From Telluria beijingensis (GTDB taxonomy: Bacteria > Pseudomonadota > Gammaproteobacteria > Burkholderiales > Burkholderiaceae_D): DNA of 21,557 nucleotides. Location of the stretch: contig NZ_CP132480.1 of assembly GCF_030770395.1 (NCBI RefSeq), positions 5,774,749 to 5,796,305 on the forward strand, given 5' to 3'. The notes under the pieces were generated by a model, which was given only the letters and a program-made list of their open reading frames with translations, was not told the DNA's origin and did not search any database. How positions within the stretch are numbered: the stretch's first letter is position 1; each line of letters opens with the position of its first letter. Of the stretch, positions 1 through 7,614 are shown in pieces. The position numbers and the translations under genes were made by a program.

Positions 1-20
1 GTGTTTCTGCTAACGCAGCG

Positions 21-36
21 AACCGCGTTAACGGTT
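21..36. terminator. Small hairpin after sbcC
   Basis: A 5-bp inverted repeat, AACCG-cgttaa-CGGTT, overlaps the stop codon region of the minus-strand sbcC remnant. The stem is short, and the downstream minus-strand bases show no clear T-run. It could be a weak terminator or chance. Confidence 0.2.
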
Positions 37-2056
37 ACTCCACCACCACCGCGCTGCTCCCTCCGCCGGCGGGCCGCACCAGCACCTTGGTCGCGATCCG
101 CTCGGTCATCTCCTGCACGTGCGAGATCACCCCGACCTTGCGGCCCTGCGACTGCAGCGCGTCCAGGGCATCCATCGCCACCCCCAGCGTCTCGCTATCG
201 AGGCTGCCGAAGCCCTCGTCGATGAACAGCGACTCGACCCGCACCCGGTTCGACGACAGCGAGGCCAGGCCCAGCGCCAGCGCCAGCGACACCAGGAACG
301 ATTCGCCCCCCGACAGCGAGTTCACCGAACGTATTTCGCCGCCCATGTCCTGGTCGCGCACTATCAGCGCCAGCGACGGCATGCCCTGGTAGCCGAGCCG
401 GTCCAGGCGGTAGCGCCGCGCCAGCTGCTTCAGGTGTGCGTTGGCATAGCCGAGCAGCACGTCCAGCGTGAACTGCTGGGCGTAGTTGCGGAAGCGCTTG
501 CCGTCGCTGGAACCGATCAGCTCCGACAGCTTGCCCCAGCGCTGCTCCTCGGCCTGCTGGCGCTCGATCCCGGCCAGGCTGGATTCGGCCTGCTTGCGCC
601 GCTCGTCGTCCTGCAGCGCGCGCAGGCGTAGCGCGGTGGCCGTCTCGATTGCCGCCTGGCGTTCGCCGACCAGGGCGTCGAAGGCGGTCTTGAGCGCCTC
701 GAACGGCTGGCCGTCGGGCGGACTTGACGCCTGGTGCGCCGCGCGCTGCGCGCGTCGTTCGTTGAGGATGGCGCTGGCGTTGCCGACCTGGGTCTCGATG
801 GCGGCCAGGGCGCTGCGCTCCTGCGCCAGCCAGGCGACGCCGACCTGCAGCAGGCGCGCCAGCTCGCCAGTGTCCACGATCTCGTCGAGGCCGTCGGCGT
901 GGCGCCGGTAGTCGTCGAGCCAGTCGGCCAGGGCCGTGCTGGCCGCGGCGCCGGCCTGGTCGAGCTCGGTGATGCGGTCGAGCAGCTGGGCCAGCGCGGT
1001 ACGCGCGCGGGTCTCGGCCTGGGCCGCCTCATTGGCGGCCTGCTGGCGCGCCGCCACCTGCGCGCGCGCGCCTGCCACGGCGGCCGTCAGTTCGCGTTCG
1101 ACGTCGGCCGCCGCGCGCCCCTGCCACAGGCCGGCGCGCAGCGTGCGCCTGGCAGCCAGTTCGCCGTCGAGGCGCTCGAATTCGGCCGCGAGCTTCGCGC
1201 CGGTGTCGTCGATCCCGGCGACGCGCGCCTGCATGGCGTTCGCCTCGACCTCGAGCGTCGCGATCGATGCGGCGGCGCGCGCCTGGATCTCGGTCTGCTC
1301 GCGCCACTGGGCGGCTTCCAGCGCGCGCGCCTGGCTCCAGCCGCCAGGGTCGCGGCGCCAGGCCGCCTGCCAGCCGTCGCCGTGGGCCGCGGCCATGGCA
1401 GGATCGAGATCGGCCAAAAGTAGGTCCAGTTGCGCGCCAGCCGCGTCCTGCCGGGCGCTCGCGGTCTTCAGTTCGTTCCGCAGGCCGATGGCGGCTTCGC
1501 GCTCGGCGTCGGCGCTCTTGCGCAGGCCGGCCAGCACCGATTGCGCGCCATCGACGTCGCGCTGGGCGGCATCGCGCGCCGCCGCCGCGCTGCGCCAGGC
1601 CTGTTCGCGCTGGGCCAGCGCATCGAAGGCGGCGCGCAGGCTGTCGCCCTGGGCGCCGAACCACGCGTCGCGTTCGGTCTCTGCCGGCGCTTCGCTGGCC
1701 AGCGGATCGGCATCCCAGGCCCTGGCCAGGTCGGCGCCGCGGGCCTCGGCCGCGCCGCGCTCGCGCGCCAGCGCCGCCAGGCGCTCTCCAGCCGCGGCCA
1801 GGGCGGCGTGGTGGGTCGCCTGCAATGCGCCGTTGTCGCGCACCTGTGCGCGGCAGGCGGCAACCTCGGCGCGCAGGCCGGCCAGCATGGCCTTGAGCGT
1901 CGCGTCCTGGTGGGCGTACGGGTGGTCGAGGGCGCCGCACACCGGGCAGGGATCGTCGTCGGCGAGGTTGGCGCGCAGTTGCTCGACGCCGGCGGCGCAG
2001 GCCAGTTCGGCGGCGCTGAGCGACCGTTCGGCCTGCGCCATCGCCGCGTCGTGACG
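35..2056 (-). pseudogene. sbcC: SbcC exonuclease subunit, 5'-truncated remnant
   Basis: This is the C-terminal part of the SbcC/Rad50 ATPase, which with SbcD cleaves DNA hairpins and double-strand ends. Counting from the in-frame ATG at 2041 (668 aa), the zinc-hook CPVC lies at residues 32-35. A long Ala/Gln/Glu/Arg-rich coiled coil follows, then the ABC signature LSGGE (576-580), Walker B with FIDEGFGSLD (606-615) and the switch His 641 (VISHV). SbcC is normally about 1000 aa or more. Here the N-terminal lobe with Walker A and the first coiled-coil arm is absent. Upstream of about 2045-2056 the frame becomes an unrelated gene start. Because the Rad50-type ATPase needs both lobes, the product should be inactive. 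The identification is firm. Whether the loss is biological or an assembly join cannot be decided from sequence alone. No sbcD is present in the window. Confidence 0.85.
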
Positions 2057-2202
2057 TAGTCGTGGCTGATCTTGCGCAGCCATTTGTCGAAAGTGGCGGC
2101 ACCGGCGCCGACGTCCTGCTGGTCGATGGTGTTGAGCGGGGCAACTGCGACTTCCGGCGCGCGTTCGGCCGGTTTGGACGGAGGTTGTACGGGCTCGCTC
2201 AC
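2045..2202 (-). pseudogene. 5' fragment of a gene, possibly Rhs/PAAR-type effector
   Basis: A GTG start at 2202 is preceded by GGAAG with suitable spacing. About 50 codons follow with normal-looking composition: a Pro/Lys/Glu-rich head, then APLNTIDQQDVGAGAATFDK and a WLRKISHDYVT segment. After that the frame becomes an Arg/Pro-rich shadow of sbcC. From memory, such a head followed by WLR-x-IS-x-x-YVT opens the N-terminal region of Rhs/PAAR T6SS effectors in Burkholderiales, where a hydrophobic segment then follows. That segment is missing here. I see a real gene start cut off after about 50 codons; the Rhs link is inference and needs a protein search. No other T6SS gene lies in the window. 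Confidence 0.4.
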
Positions 2203-2546
2203 GGTGGCTTCCTATACGATGAATTCTTTCGGGGCCGAGGTTGGTATATCGGCATCGATGCACGGCAGCGATCCGCGCTTGCAACTGCGACGAATTTCTT
2301 GACTGTAGTCACTAAACCGAGATTGATCAGTGAGAAAACGCAAATCCGTGTGTAGTCGCGCCACGGCGACAGGCTGGGGAGATGAGGGGGAACGATGTTG
2401 CAGAAGCGCCGTAGGCGCGGGCAGTGTTCAGCTGCGGAAGGGATTAGTCTTCAAGCGCCGTTGACCACGCTCGGAGGAGTAATGATGTGGCAGGGAGATG
2501 TCGCGTCGCATTCAGACAGTCCGGCACTACGCCGGACATGCATTGT
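2203..2546. other. Intergenic region, 344 bp, no gene recognised
   Basis: This stretch lies between the GTG start at 2202 (minus) and the stop of the OmpA-like gene at 2547 (minus). Short open frames here lack coding character. It presumably holds the promoter of the truncated 2202 gene, but I see no convincing -35/-10 pair. The only clear structure is the hairpin at 2519-2537. Confidence 0.5.
2519..2537 (-). terminator. Hairpin downstream of the OmpA-like gene
   Basis: A perfect 7-bp stem, GTCCGGC-actac-GCCGGAC, starts 10 bp past the stop codon of the minus-strand OmpA-like gene. The following minus-strand bases (TGTCTG) are not a proper U-tract. It may be a Rho-independent terminator of modest strength or an mRNA 3'-end stabilising hairpin. 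Confidence 0.45.
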
Positions 2547-3326
2547 TCAAGGCTGCACCAGCACCGTGACCCGCCGTTTCGACGCATTCGCCAGTGCCGG
2601 CGATGCGTCGATCGGCTGCGGGTCGGTGCGCCACTCGGTCTCGATCGAAGCGGCCGGCACGCCCATCCGCACCAGCGCCAGCGTGACCATCTCGGCGCGC
2701 GCGCGCGCGAGCGCCTCGGGTTCCGCCAGGCGCAGTCCCGACACCTCGAAGCCGCCCACGTCGGCATAACCAGTCACCCGCACGCTGCGCGCCTTGCTGG
2801 TCACCGCATACAGCATGGCGCGTTCGATGGTGACTTCCACGCTCTGGTAGATCAGGCGGTCGTCGTTGTAGCTGAAACCGATCTGGTAGGTCTGCGCCGT
2901 GAACGGGCCGGTCGGGATCTTGCGCGGCACGTTCAGGGGCTTGAGGAATTCGGGCGGCAGCACCGACGGCTTGCTGGGGAAACCCTCGGCCGGCATGATG
3001 ACTTCGGGGCAGGTTTGCTCGAGCACGGCGACGCGCACCGGATTCAGCGCCACGCCGCCGCAGATGTCGGGCGTGCCGGCCGGCTCGCCCTCGACCAGCA
3101 CCATGCGCCCGACCAGGGGCTTGTTGGCGGCGTCGGTGACGTCGTAGCGCACGCCGCTGGCGCCGTCGGTGGCCAACCAGCAGCCCGACTTGCGGCCGTT
3201 CTCGGTGTCGCGGTAGACCGGGCAGGCGAGGAAGCCGACCGCCTGGACCTGGGCCATCACGGCCAGCTCGGCGGCCAGCAGCGCGGCCGCCAGGGCGCCG
3301 CGCCGCAGGGAAGGGGATGTCGTCAT
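2547..3326 (-). CDS. Exported OmpA-like protein
   Basis: 259 aa. Residues 1-29 form a signal peptide (Arg-rich n-region, Ala/Leu core, AQVQA end). The middle part carries four cysteines (35, 49, 89, 106) that could pair in the periplasm. Residues ~146-257 look like an OmpA-type peptidoglycan-binding domain: beta strand with VRVTGYADVGG (182-192), helix LARARAEMVTLALVRMG and final strand SKRRVTVLV. In OmpA_C domains the Asp and Arg at equivalent places bind diaminopimelate. The ATG overlaps the stop of the cytochrome gene upstream by one base (TAATG), so the two are translationally coupled and probably work together, for example by tethering the cytochrome to the wall. That role is inference. 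No beta-barrel or lipobox is seen. Confidence 0.7.
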   Translation of the reverse strand: MTTSPSLRRGALAAALLAAELAVMAQVQAVGFLACPVYRDTENGRKSGCWLATDGASGVRYDVTDAANKPLVGRMVLVEGEPAGTPDICGGVALNPVRVAVLEQTCPEVIMPAEGFPSKPSVLPPEFLKPLNVPRKIPTGPFTAQTYQIGFSYNDDRLIYQSVEVTIERAMLYAVTSKARSVRVTGYADVGGFEVSGLRLAEPEALARARAEMVTLALVRMGVPAASIETEWRTDPQPIDASPALANASKRRVTVLVQP

Positions 3327-4837
3327 TACAGCACTTTCATCAGGTTGACCAGGTCCTGCTTTTCCTGTTCGGTGAACTGGATGTGGTAGCGGCGATCGTA
3401 GATGTCGACGATCTCGCGCAGGCTGGCGGCCGAGCCGTTAGAGAAATATGGCGCGCGCGCGGCCAGGCCGCGCATCGATTGCGTGGTGATCTTGCCGATG
3501 TCTTCGCAGCGGCCGGTGGTGAGCGCATAGCCCGGGTCTTGCGTGTAGACCACCTTGCCCAGGAAGGGATGGGGTTTGTAGCCGTCGCCGCAGGTGAGCT
3601 TGAACAGCGGCAGCTCGGGCGAGGGCTTGGCGTGCGGCTCGTTGGTCGTGCCCAGGTCGATGCGGCCGGGCGCGATGTCGATCCCGCTGCCGTGCATATT
3701 GTGGCACATGGCGCAGGAGTTCAGCACCGGGTCGCCGAAGCCCATCGAGTTGATGCCGGCCGAGCCCTTGATCAGGAAGTTTCGCTTGCTGAACAGTTCG
3801 GCGCCGCGCGCCACCGATTCGCGAAACGCCTGTTGTTCGAGGTTCGCCGACGGCGCCGCCTTGCCCGCCTTCCAGGCCAGGAATTCGCGCCAGATCGGAT
3901 TGGCGCCCGACTGCAGTTCGCCGCCCTGGCCCTCCTCGATGTGCTGCGGGCCGCCGCGCGCGCCGGCGTCGGCCAGGCTGCCGCCCCAGGCATCGTGGCT
4001 CTGGGCCGACGAGATCTGCGATTCGAAGGCCAGGATCTGCGCCACCTGTTCCGGCGTCGGGTCGCCCTGCATCTGCAGGTGGGTGCGCATCGCGTCGATC
4101 GCCTGGTCGGTCAGTGTCAATACGCGGGTGTCGGCCATCAGCGCTTCGCTGACGTATTGGCCGGTGCGCGGGTCGCGTTGCAGCGGCAGCCCGCTCTTGG
4201 GATCGAACGAGAAGCCCACCGCGGTGATGTATTTCAGGTTGGCCACCGGACGGGGACGGCGATACACCGAGATGGTCGGCGCGGCGCTCGCGAGGCCATA
4301 TTCGGGGCTGGTGTTGCAGCCGGTCGGGTCGCGCACGACTTCGATGGTGAACTCGGGCTTGACCTCGTTGCCGGCGGCGTCGCGCGGCGGCCAAACGCGC
4401 GGGATGCGGAACAGCCCGCGCTCGAGCACCAGCGAGTGCGAGGCCCGTTCCTTCATCGGCAGATTGGGGCAGTTGGCGCCGTCCGACGGCGCGAAGATCG
4501 GGTCGCGCTCGCCCAGCAGCGCCCAGCGCTCGTTGATGGTCTTGAGCGACAGGCTCATGCCGTCCGAAGGCTGGTGGCAGCTGATGCAGGCGCGCCCGTT
4601 GCCGCCGAGGGCCGTGAAGAACGGATGGCCAACGGTGGCGGTGCTGCCGGCGGCATTGAGCGTGGTGAGCTTGCCGTATTCGTTGGCGAAGGTCTGTTCG
4701 CGCGGGAAGTCGCGCTTGTCGCCCGGCTCCCACCAGCGCGGGATGGCATTGTCGTAGGTGGCGAGGCCGTTGGCGGCCAGGGTCACGCCCAGGACCGCAA
4801 GGGCGCCGCCGGTAAGGCGGATCAGTGTCTTTTTCAT
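3326..4837 (-). CDS. Di-heme c-type cytochrome, cytochrome c peroxidase/MauG-like
   Basis: 503 aa, exported by a signal peptide (KK at 2-3, hydrophobic core 9-22). Two CxxCH heme c sites are visible: C84-ISC-H88 and C375-AMC-H379. The C-terminus has the family's usual ending, MRGLAARAPYFSNGSAASLREIVDIY, here MRGLAARAPYF then NGSA then LREIVDIY, and finally EKQDLVNLM. The spacing between hemes is larger than in classical CcpA (~300 aa total), so it belongs to the long di-heme oxidoreductases, a group with peroxidases, MauG and other oxidases. Substrate cannot be told from the sequence. It is followed by the OmpA-like gene with a TAATG overlap, and lies 143 bp behind the CoA-transferase on the same strand, so read-through from that promoter is possible. 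No strong Shine-Dalgarno precedes the ATG. Confidence 0.75.
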   Translation of the reverse strand: MKKTLIRLTGGALAVLGVTLAANGLATYDNAIPRWWEPGDKRDFPREQTFANEYGKLTTLNAAGSTATVGHPFFTALGGNGRACISCHQPSDGMSLSLKTINERWALLGERDPIFAPSDGANCPNLPMKERASHSLVLERGLFRIPRVWPPRDAAGNEVKPEFTIEVVRDPTGCNTSPEYGLASAAPTISVYRRPRPVANLKYITAVGFSFDPKSGLPLQRDPRTGQYVSEALMADTRVLTLTDQAIDAMRTHLQMQGDPTPEQVAQILAFESQISSAQSHDAWGGSLADAGARGGPQHIEEGQGGELQSGANPIWREFLAWKAGKAAPSANLEQQAFRESVARGAELFSKRNFLIKGSAGINSMGFGDPVLNSCAMCHNMHGSGIDIAPGRIDLGTTNEPHAKPSPELPLFKLTCGDGYKPHPFLGKVVYTQDPGYALTTGRCEDIGKITTQSMRGLAARAPYFSNGSAASLREIVDIYDRRYHIQFTEQEKQDLVNLMKVL

Positions 4838-4915
4838 GGCGTCAGGCAGGTGGGGCGGCGCGCGCGATTGCGCGGCGGCCGCCGTTCAACATCATAGCGT
4901 GGCATAGCGCGTGCG

Positions 4916-4933
4916 GGGCAGGCAAGCCTGCCC
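4916..4933. other. GC-rich hairpin between CoA-transferase and cytochrome genes
   Basis: A GGGCAGG-caag-CCTGCCC stem-loop (7-8 bp) sits in the 143-bp gap 4838-4980. It has no T-run on either strand, so it is not a standard intrinsic terminator. It could attenuate transcription leaving the CoA-transferase gene on the minus strand. Nothing else is seen in the gap. Confidence 0.35.
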
Positions 4934-4980
4934 GGGCGTCCAGGCCGTCGTGTGGATGCGACGCAAACATGGCAATGTGC

Positions 4981-6549
4981 CTACTGCTGGCGATTACGTT
5001 CGATGCCGACGGCCAGGCCGCCCCAATGGTCCTCGAACAGCGACGCGTCCATACGCCGCACGTCGCGCATGATGGGCTTGAAGCCCATGTGCGCCAGCAC
5101 GTCGCGTTCCAGGTCGATGCCGGGCGCGATCTCGGTCAGTTCCAGACCCTCGACCGTCAGGCGCAGTACCGCGCGTTCGGTCACGAACAGTACTTCCTGG
5201 CCGCGTTCGGCGGCGTCCAGGCCATTGAAGGTAATCTGCTCGACCGCCTCGATGAACTTCTGCACCTTGCCCTCTTGCTTGATGTGCAGGCGGCCGCCAC
5301 CGACGTCGACCTCGAGGCCGCCGGCGGTAAAGGTGCCGCAGTACACCAGTTTCCTGGTCGAGCGGGTGATGTTGACGAAACCGCCACAGCCGACCGGGCG
5401 CCCGTTGAACTTGCTGACGTTGACGTTGCCGTGGTTGTCGGTCTGGGCCAGGCCCAGGAAGCTGGCGTCCAGCCCGCCGCCGTCGTAGAAGTCGAATTGC
5501 GCGCCCTGCTCGATAATCGATTCGGCATTATAGGCCAGCGCGAAGTCGCCGCCCTGGGCCGGGATGCCGCCGTTCACGCCGCTCTCGATCGACAGGGTGA
5601 GCAGGTCGGCCACGCCTTCCTCGGCGGCGATCGAGGGGATGCCGGCCGGGATGCCGATGCCGAGATTGGTCACGGCGCCCTGGCGCAGCTCGAGCGCGGC
5701 GCGGCGTGCGATCACCTTGCGCTCGTCAAGTGGCATCGGCGCCAGCGAGTTGACCGGCACCTTCGCATGGCCGCACAGGGCCGGGTTGTACTGGGTGGTG
5801 ATCGACTGCATGTGGTTTTCGGGCTGGCCGAGCACGACGTAGTCGACCACCAGGCCCGGGATCTTGACCGCTTTCGGATGCAGGCTGCCGGCCTGCACCA
5901 CGCGCTCGACCTGGGCGATGACGATGCCTCCGCAGGCCTTCGCCGCCTGGGCCAGGGCCAGCTGCTCGAGTAGCACGCCTTCCTTGTCGAGCGTGATATT
6001 GCCGTTTTCATCAGCCTCGGTGCCGCGGATGATGGCCACGTCGATGTGCGGACGCGGATAGAACAGCCATTCCTCGCCTGCGAATTCGACCAGCTTGACC
6101 AGGTCTTCGCGCGCGCTGGCATTGAGCTTGCCGCCTTCCAGGCGCGGGTCGACGAAGGTGCCCAGGCCGACCTTGGTCAGCAGGCCCGGGGTGCGCGCCG
6201 CGATGTGGCGGGTCAGGTGCGACAGCGAACCTTGCGGGAAGTTATAGGCCTCGACCTGGTCGTCGAAGATCATCTTCATCAATTCCTTGCCGGTCTGGCC
6301 GAAGTGGCCGGCCACGGTGCGCCGGATCATGCCGGGATGGGCGAAATGGACCATGCCGCCGTCGCGGCTGTTGCCGATGGCGCCGCAGGCCCAGGTGGTG
6401 AGGTCGCGCGGGTGGCCTTCGGCCAGGAAGCGGCGCTCGATGCCTTTCAGGACTTCCTCCGGCAGGCTGATCATGGCCAGCCCACCGAGGAAGATCGTCG
6501 CTTCGTCCTTGATCAGGCTGCCCGCCTGGTCGGCACTGATGATCTGCAT
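4981..6549 (-). CDS. Acyl-CoA:acetate/3-ketoacid-type CoA-transferase (fused subunits)
   Basis: 522 aa. This is a family I CoA-transferase with alpha and beta halves in one chain, as in YdiF and propionate CoA-transferase. It moves CoA between acyl-CoA and a free acid through a glutamyl-CoA intermediate. Residues 1-~260 form the alpha part (early LGGLAMISLP loop). The beta part begins about 275 with GAVTNLGIGIPAGIP (291-305) and carries the catalytic Glu322 in SIESGVNGGIP. I chose the ATG at 6549 because GGAG lies 6 bp upstream; another ATG at 6561 and a TTG at 6564 are in frame but less well placed. It is transcribed from a TTGAAC-17-TATACT promoter divergent from the crotonase operon. It could return CoA from the aroyl-CoA product to acetate or to incoming hydroxycinnamate, or handle an acyl side product. 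Substrate is unproven. Confidence 0.85.
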   Translation of the reverse strand: MQIISADQAGSLIKDEATIFLGGLAMISLPEEVLKGIERRFLAEGHPRDLTTWACGAIGNSRDGGMVHFAHPGMIRRTVAGHFGQTGKELMKMIFDDQVEAYNFPQGSLSHLTRHIAARTPGLLTKVGLGTFVDPRLEGGKLNASAREDLVKLVEFAGEEWLFYPRPHIDVAIIRGTEADENGNITLDKEGVLLEQLALAQAAKACGGIVIAQVERVVQAGSLHPKAVKIPGLVVDYVVLGQPENHMQSITTQYNPALCGHAKVPVNSLAPMPLDERKVIARRAALELRQGAVTNLGIGIPAGIPSIAAEEGVADLLTLSIESGVNGGIPAQGGDFALAYNAESIIEQGAQFDFYDGGGLDASFLGLAQTDNHGNVNVSKFNGRPVGCGGFVNITRSTRKLVYCGTFTAGGLEVDVGGGRLHIKQEGKVQKFIEAVEQITFNGLDAAERGQEVLFVTERAVLRLTVEGLELTEIAPGIDLERDVLAHMGFKPIMRDVRRMDASLFEDHWGGLAVGIERNRQQ

Positions 6550-6570
6550 GCTCGTCTCCATCAAAAAATA

Positions 6571-6585
6571 GTTATAGATAATAAT
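6571..6585. promoter_or_regulatory. Candidate secondary operator for the CoA-transferase promoter
   Basis: GTTATA-gat-AATAAT matches 10 of 12 positions of the GTTATA-n3-TATAAC dyad and lies just downstream of the minus-strand -10. In the duplicated region at 20842-20856 a 9/12 match sits at the same distance from its promoter. An ATAGTTATA...TATAACTAT pair with 19 bp between the arms also spans 6568-6604. Confidence 0.4.
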
Positions 6586-6593
6586 CGTACTTT

Positions 6594-6622
6594 AGTATAA
6601 CTATGTTGTCCGGCCCGTTCAA
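6594..6622 (-). promoter_or_regulatory. sigma70 promoter for the CoA-transferase gene
   Basis: Read on the minus strand, -35 TTGAAC (6622-6617), a 17-bp spacer and -10 TATACT (6599-6594). Exactly the same hexamers and spacer occur upstream of the P450 gene at 20865-20893. Predicted transcription start is near 6587. Confidence 0.7.
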
Positions 6623-6660
6623 GCGCCGTCGCAGCCAGTGGAGAAAGCCGGGAATCGCGC

Positions 6661-6689
6661 TTGCACGTAGGGACATTTCGTTATAAGAT
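6661..6689 (+). promoter_or_regulatory. sigma70 promoter for the crotonase-FCS-thiolase-SDR operon
   Basis: -35 TTGCAC (6661-6666), 17-bp spacer, -10 TAAGAT (6684-6689). The -10 is buried in the 6680-6694 dyad, so a bound regulator would block RNA polymerase. Predicted start is near 6696. Confidence 0.65.
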
Positions 6690-6694
6690 ATAAC
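6680..6694. promoter_or_regulatory. Operator dyad, perfect copy 1
   Basis: GTTATA-AGA-TATAAC is a perfect 6+6 inverted repeat, followed by CATTAT. The same perfect dyad with a different centre (TCG) is found at 20927-20941, and a one-mismatch copy at 14951-14965, each at nearly the same distance from a TTGC-type -35. This is a typical size for a homodimeric repressor of the MarR, TetR or GntR type. The family cannot be told, and no regulator gene is in the window. Confidence 0.7.
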
Positions 6695-6749
6695 CATTAT
6701 GATAAATTACGAAATCGACAGCGCGGCTTCCCGCCAGCGCGCAGACACC

Positions 6750-7538
6750 ATGACCGAACTCCGGAATCCCCCATTGCTGAAGATCGAGATGGTCGGCGCA
6801 GTCGCGCGCATCACGATCTGCCGCGCGGCCAAGCGCAACGCCTTGAGCGACCTGCTGGTGGCCGAGCTGCGTGACTGTTTCGACAACCTTCCTCCCGAGG
6901 CGCGCGCCGCCGTGCTGTGCGGCGAGGGCAGCGCCTTCTGCGCCGGCCTCGACCTGTCCGAAGTACGCGAAAACAACACCACCGAAGCCGTGCTGCACTC
7001 GCGCATGTGGCATGCCGCCTTCGAGCGCATCGCCTTCGGCCGGGTGCCGGTGGTGGTGGTGCTGCACGGGGCGGTCGTCGGCGGCGGCCTGGAACTGGCC
7101 AGCGCCTGCCACATCCGGGTGGCCGAGGAATCTGCCTTTTACGCGCTGCCCGAAGGCTCGCGCGGCCTGTTCGTCGGCGGCGGCGGTTCGGCGCGCATCT
7201 CGCGCCTGATCGGTGTCGCTGCGATGACCGACATGATGCTGACCGGGCGCGTGCTGTCGGCGCAGGAAGGCCATGCGGCCGGCGTCAGCCAGTACCTGGT
7301 GGGCGAGGGCGAGGGCATGGAAAAGGCCATGGGCCTGGCGGCGCGCATTGCCGGCAACGCCCCGATGACCAATTATGGCGTGATGCACGTGCTGCCGCGG
7401 ATCGCCGACCAGTCGGTCCAGGATGGCATGATGACGGAAGCACTGATGGCGGCGGTCGCGGCGAGCGATCCCGATACGCGCGGACGGCTGTCGGCCTTCC
7501 TGGACGCCAAGGCCAACAAGGTCCGCGCGGCAGGCTGA
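6750..7538 (+). CDS. Crotonase-family enoyl-CoA hydratase (paralogue 1)
   Basis: 262 aa from the ATG at 6750. An in-frame ATG at 6699 would add 17 residues, but it lies inside the operator next to the predicted transcription start, and the paralogue at 20986 aligns with the shorter form. No good Shine-Dalgarno precedes 6750, so the start is not certain. The crotonase fold is clear: FCAGLDL (63-69) and GAVVGGGLE (107-115) form the oxyanion hole. Glu135 in ALPEG matches the catalytic Glu144 of rat hydratase. The second catalytic glutamate (Glu164) is replaced by Asp161 in MTDMMLTG. It lacks the general look of feruloyl-CoA hydratase-lyase. In this operon it most likely hydrates hydroxycinnamoyl-CoA to the 3-hydroxy-acyl-CoA, though a hydratase-lyase or isomerase role is possible. 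Confidence 0.85.
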   Translation: MTELRNPPLLKIEMVGAVARITICRAAKRNALSDLLVAELRDCFDNLPPEARAAVLCGEGSAFCAGLDLSEVRENNTTEAVLHSRMWHAAFERIAFGRVPVVVVLHGAVVGGGLELASACHIRVAEESAFYALPEGSRGLFVGGGGSARISRLIGVAAMTDMMLTGRVLSAQEGHAAGVSQYLVGEGEGMEKAMGLAARIAGNAPMTNYGVMHVLPRIADQSVQDGMMTEALMAAVAASDPDTRGRLSAFLDAKANKVRAAG

Positions 7539-7614
7539 TACGCCGACCGCGGCCCGGACTCAAATGCGAACAACAGCATGTGGCAGCGGAATGAATGAAC
7601 CAATGGAGACAAGA

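Noticed and set aside
2395..2769. A plus-strand 124-codon frame starting in the 2203-2546 gap
   Set aside because: Most of it overlaps the C-terminus of the OmpA-like gene antisense and it has no recognisable content.
3317..4897. A 526-codon plus-strand frame opposite the cytochrome gene
   Set aside because: The minus strand has signal peptide, two CxxCH motifs and a family C-terminus; the plus frame has none and is low-complexity.
6241..6246. GTTATA half-site inside the CoA-transferase gene
   Set aside because: There is no matching TATAAC arm at the right spacing and no promoter nearby; likely chance.
6750..7538. Naming the crotonase as feruloyl-CoA hydratase-lyase (ech)
   Set aside because: The motifs around both catalytic positions differ from the Pseudomonas hydratase-lyase as I remember it, and a thiolase and dehydrogenase sit in the same operon; a specific symbol would overstate the evidence.
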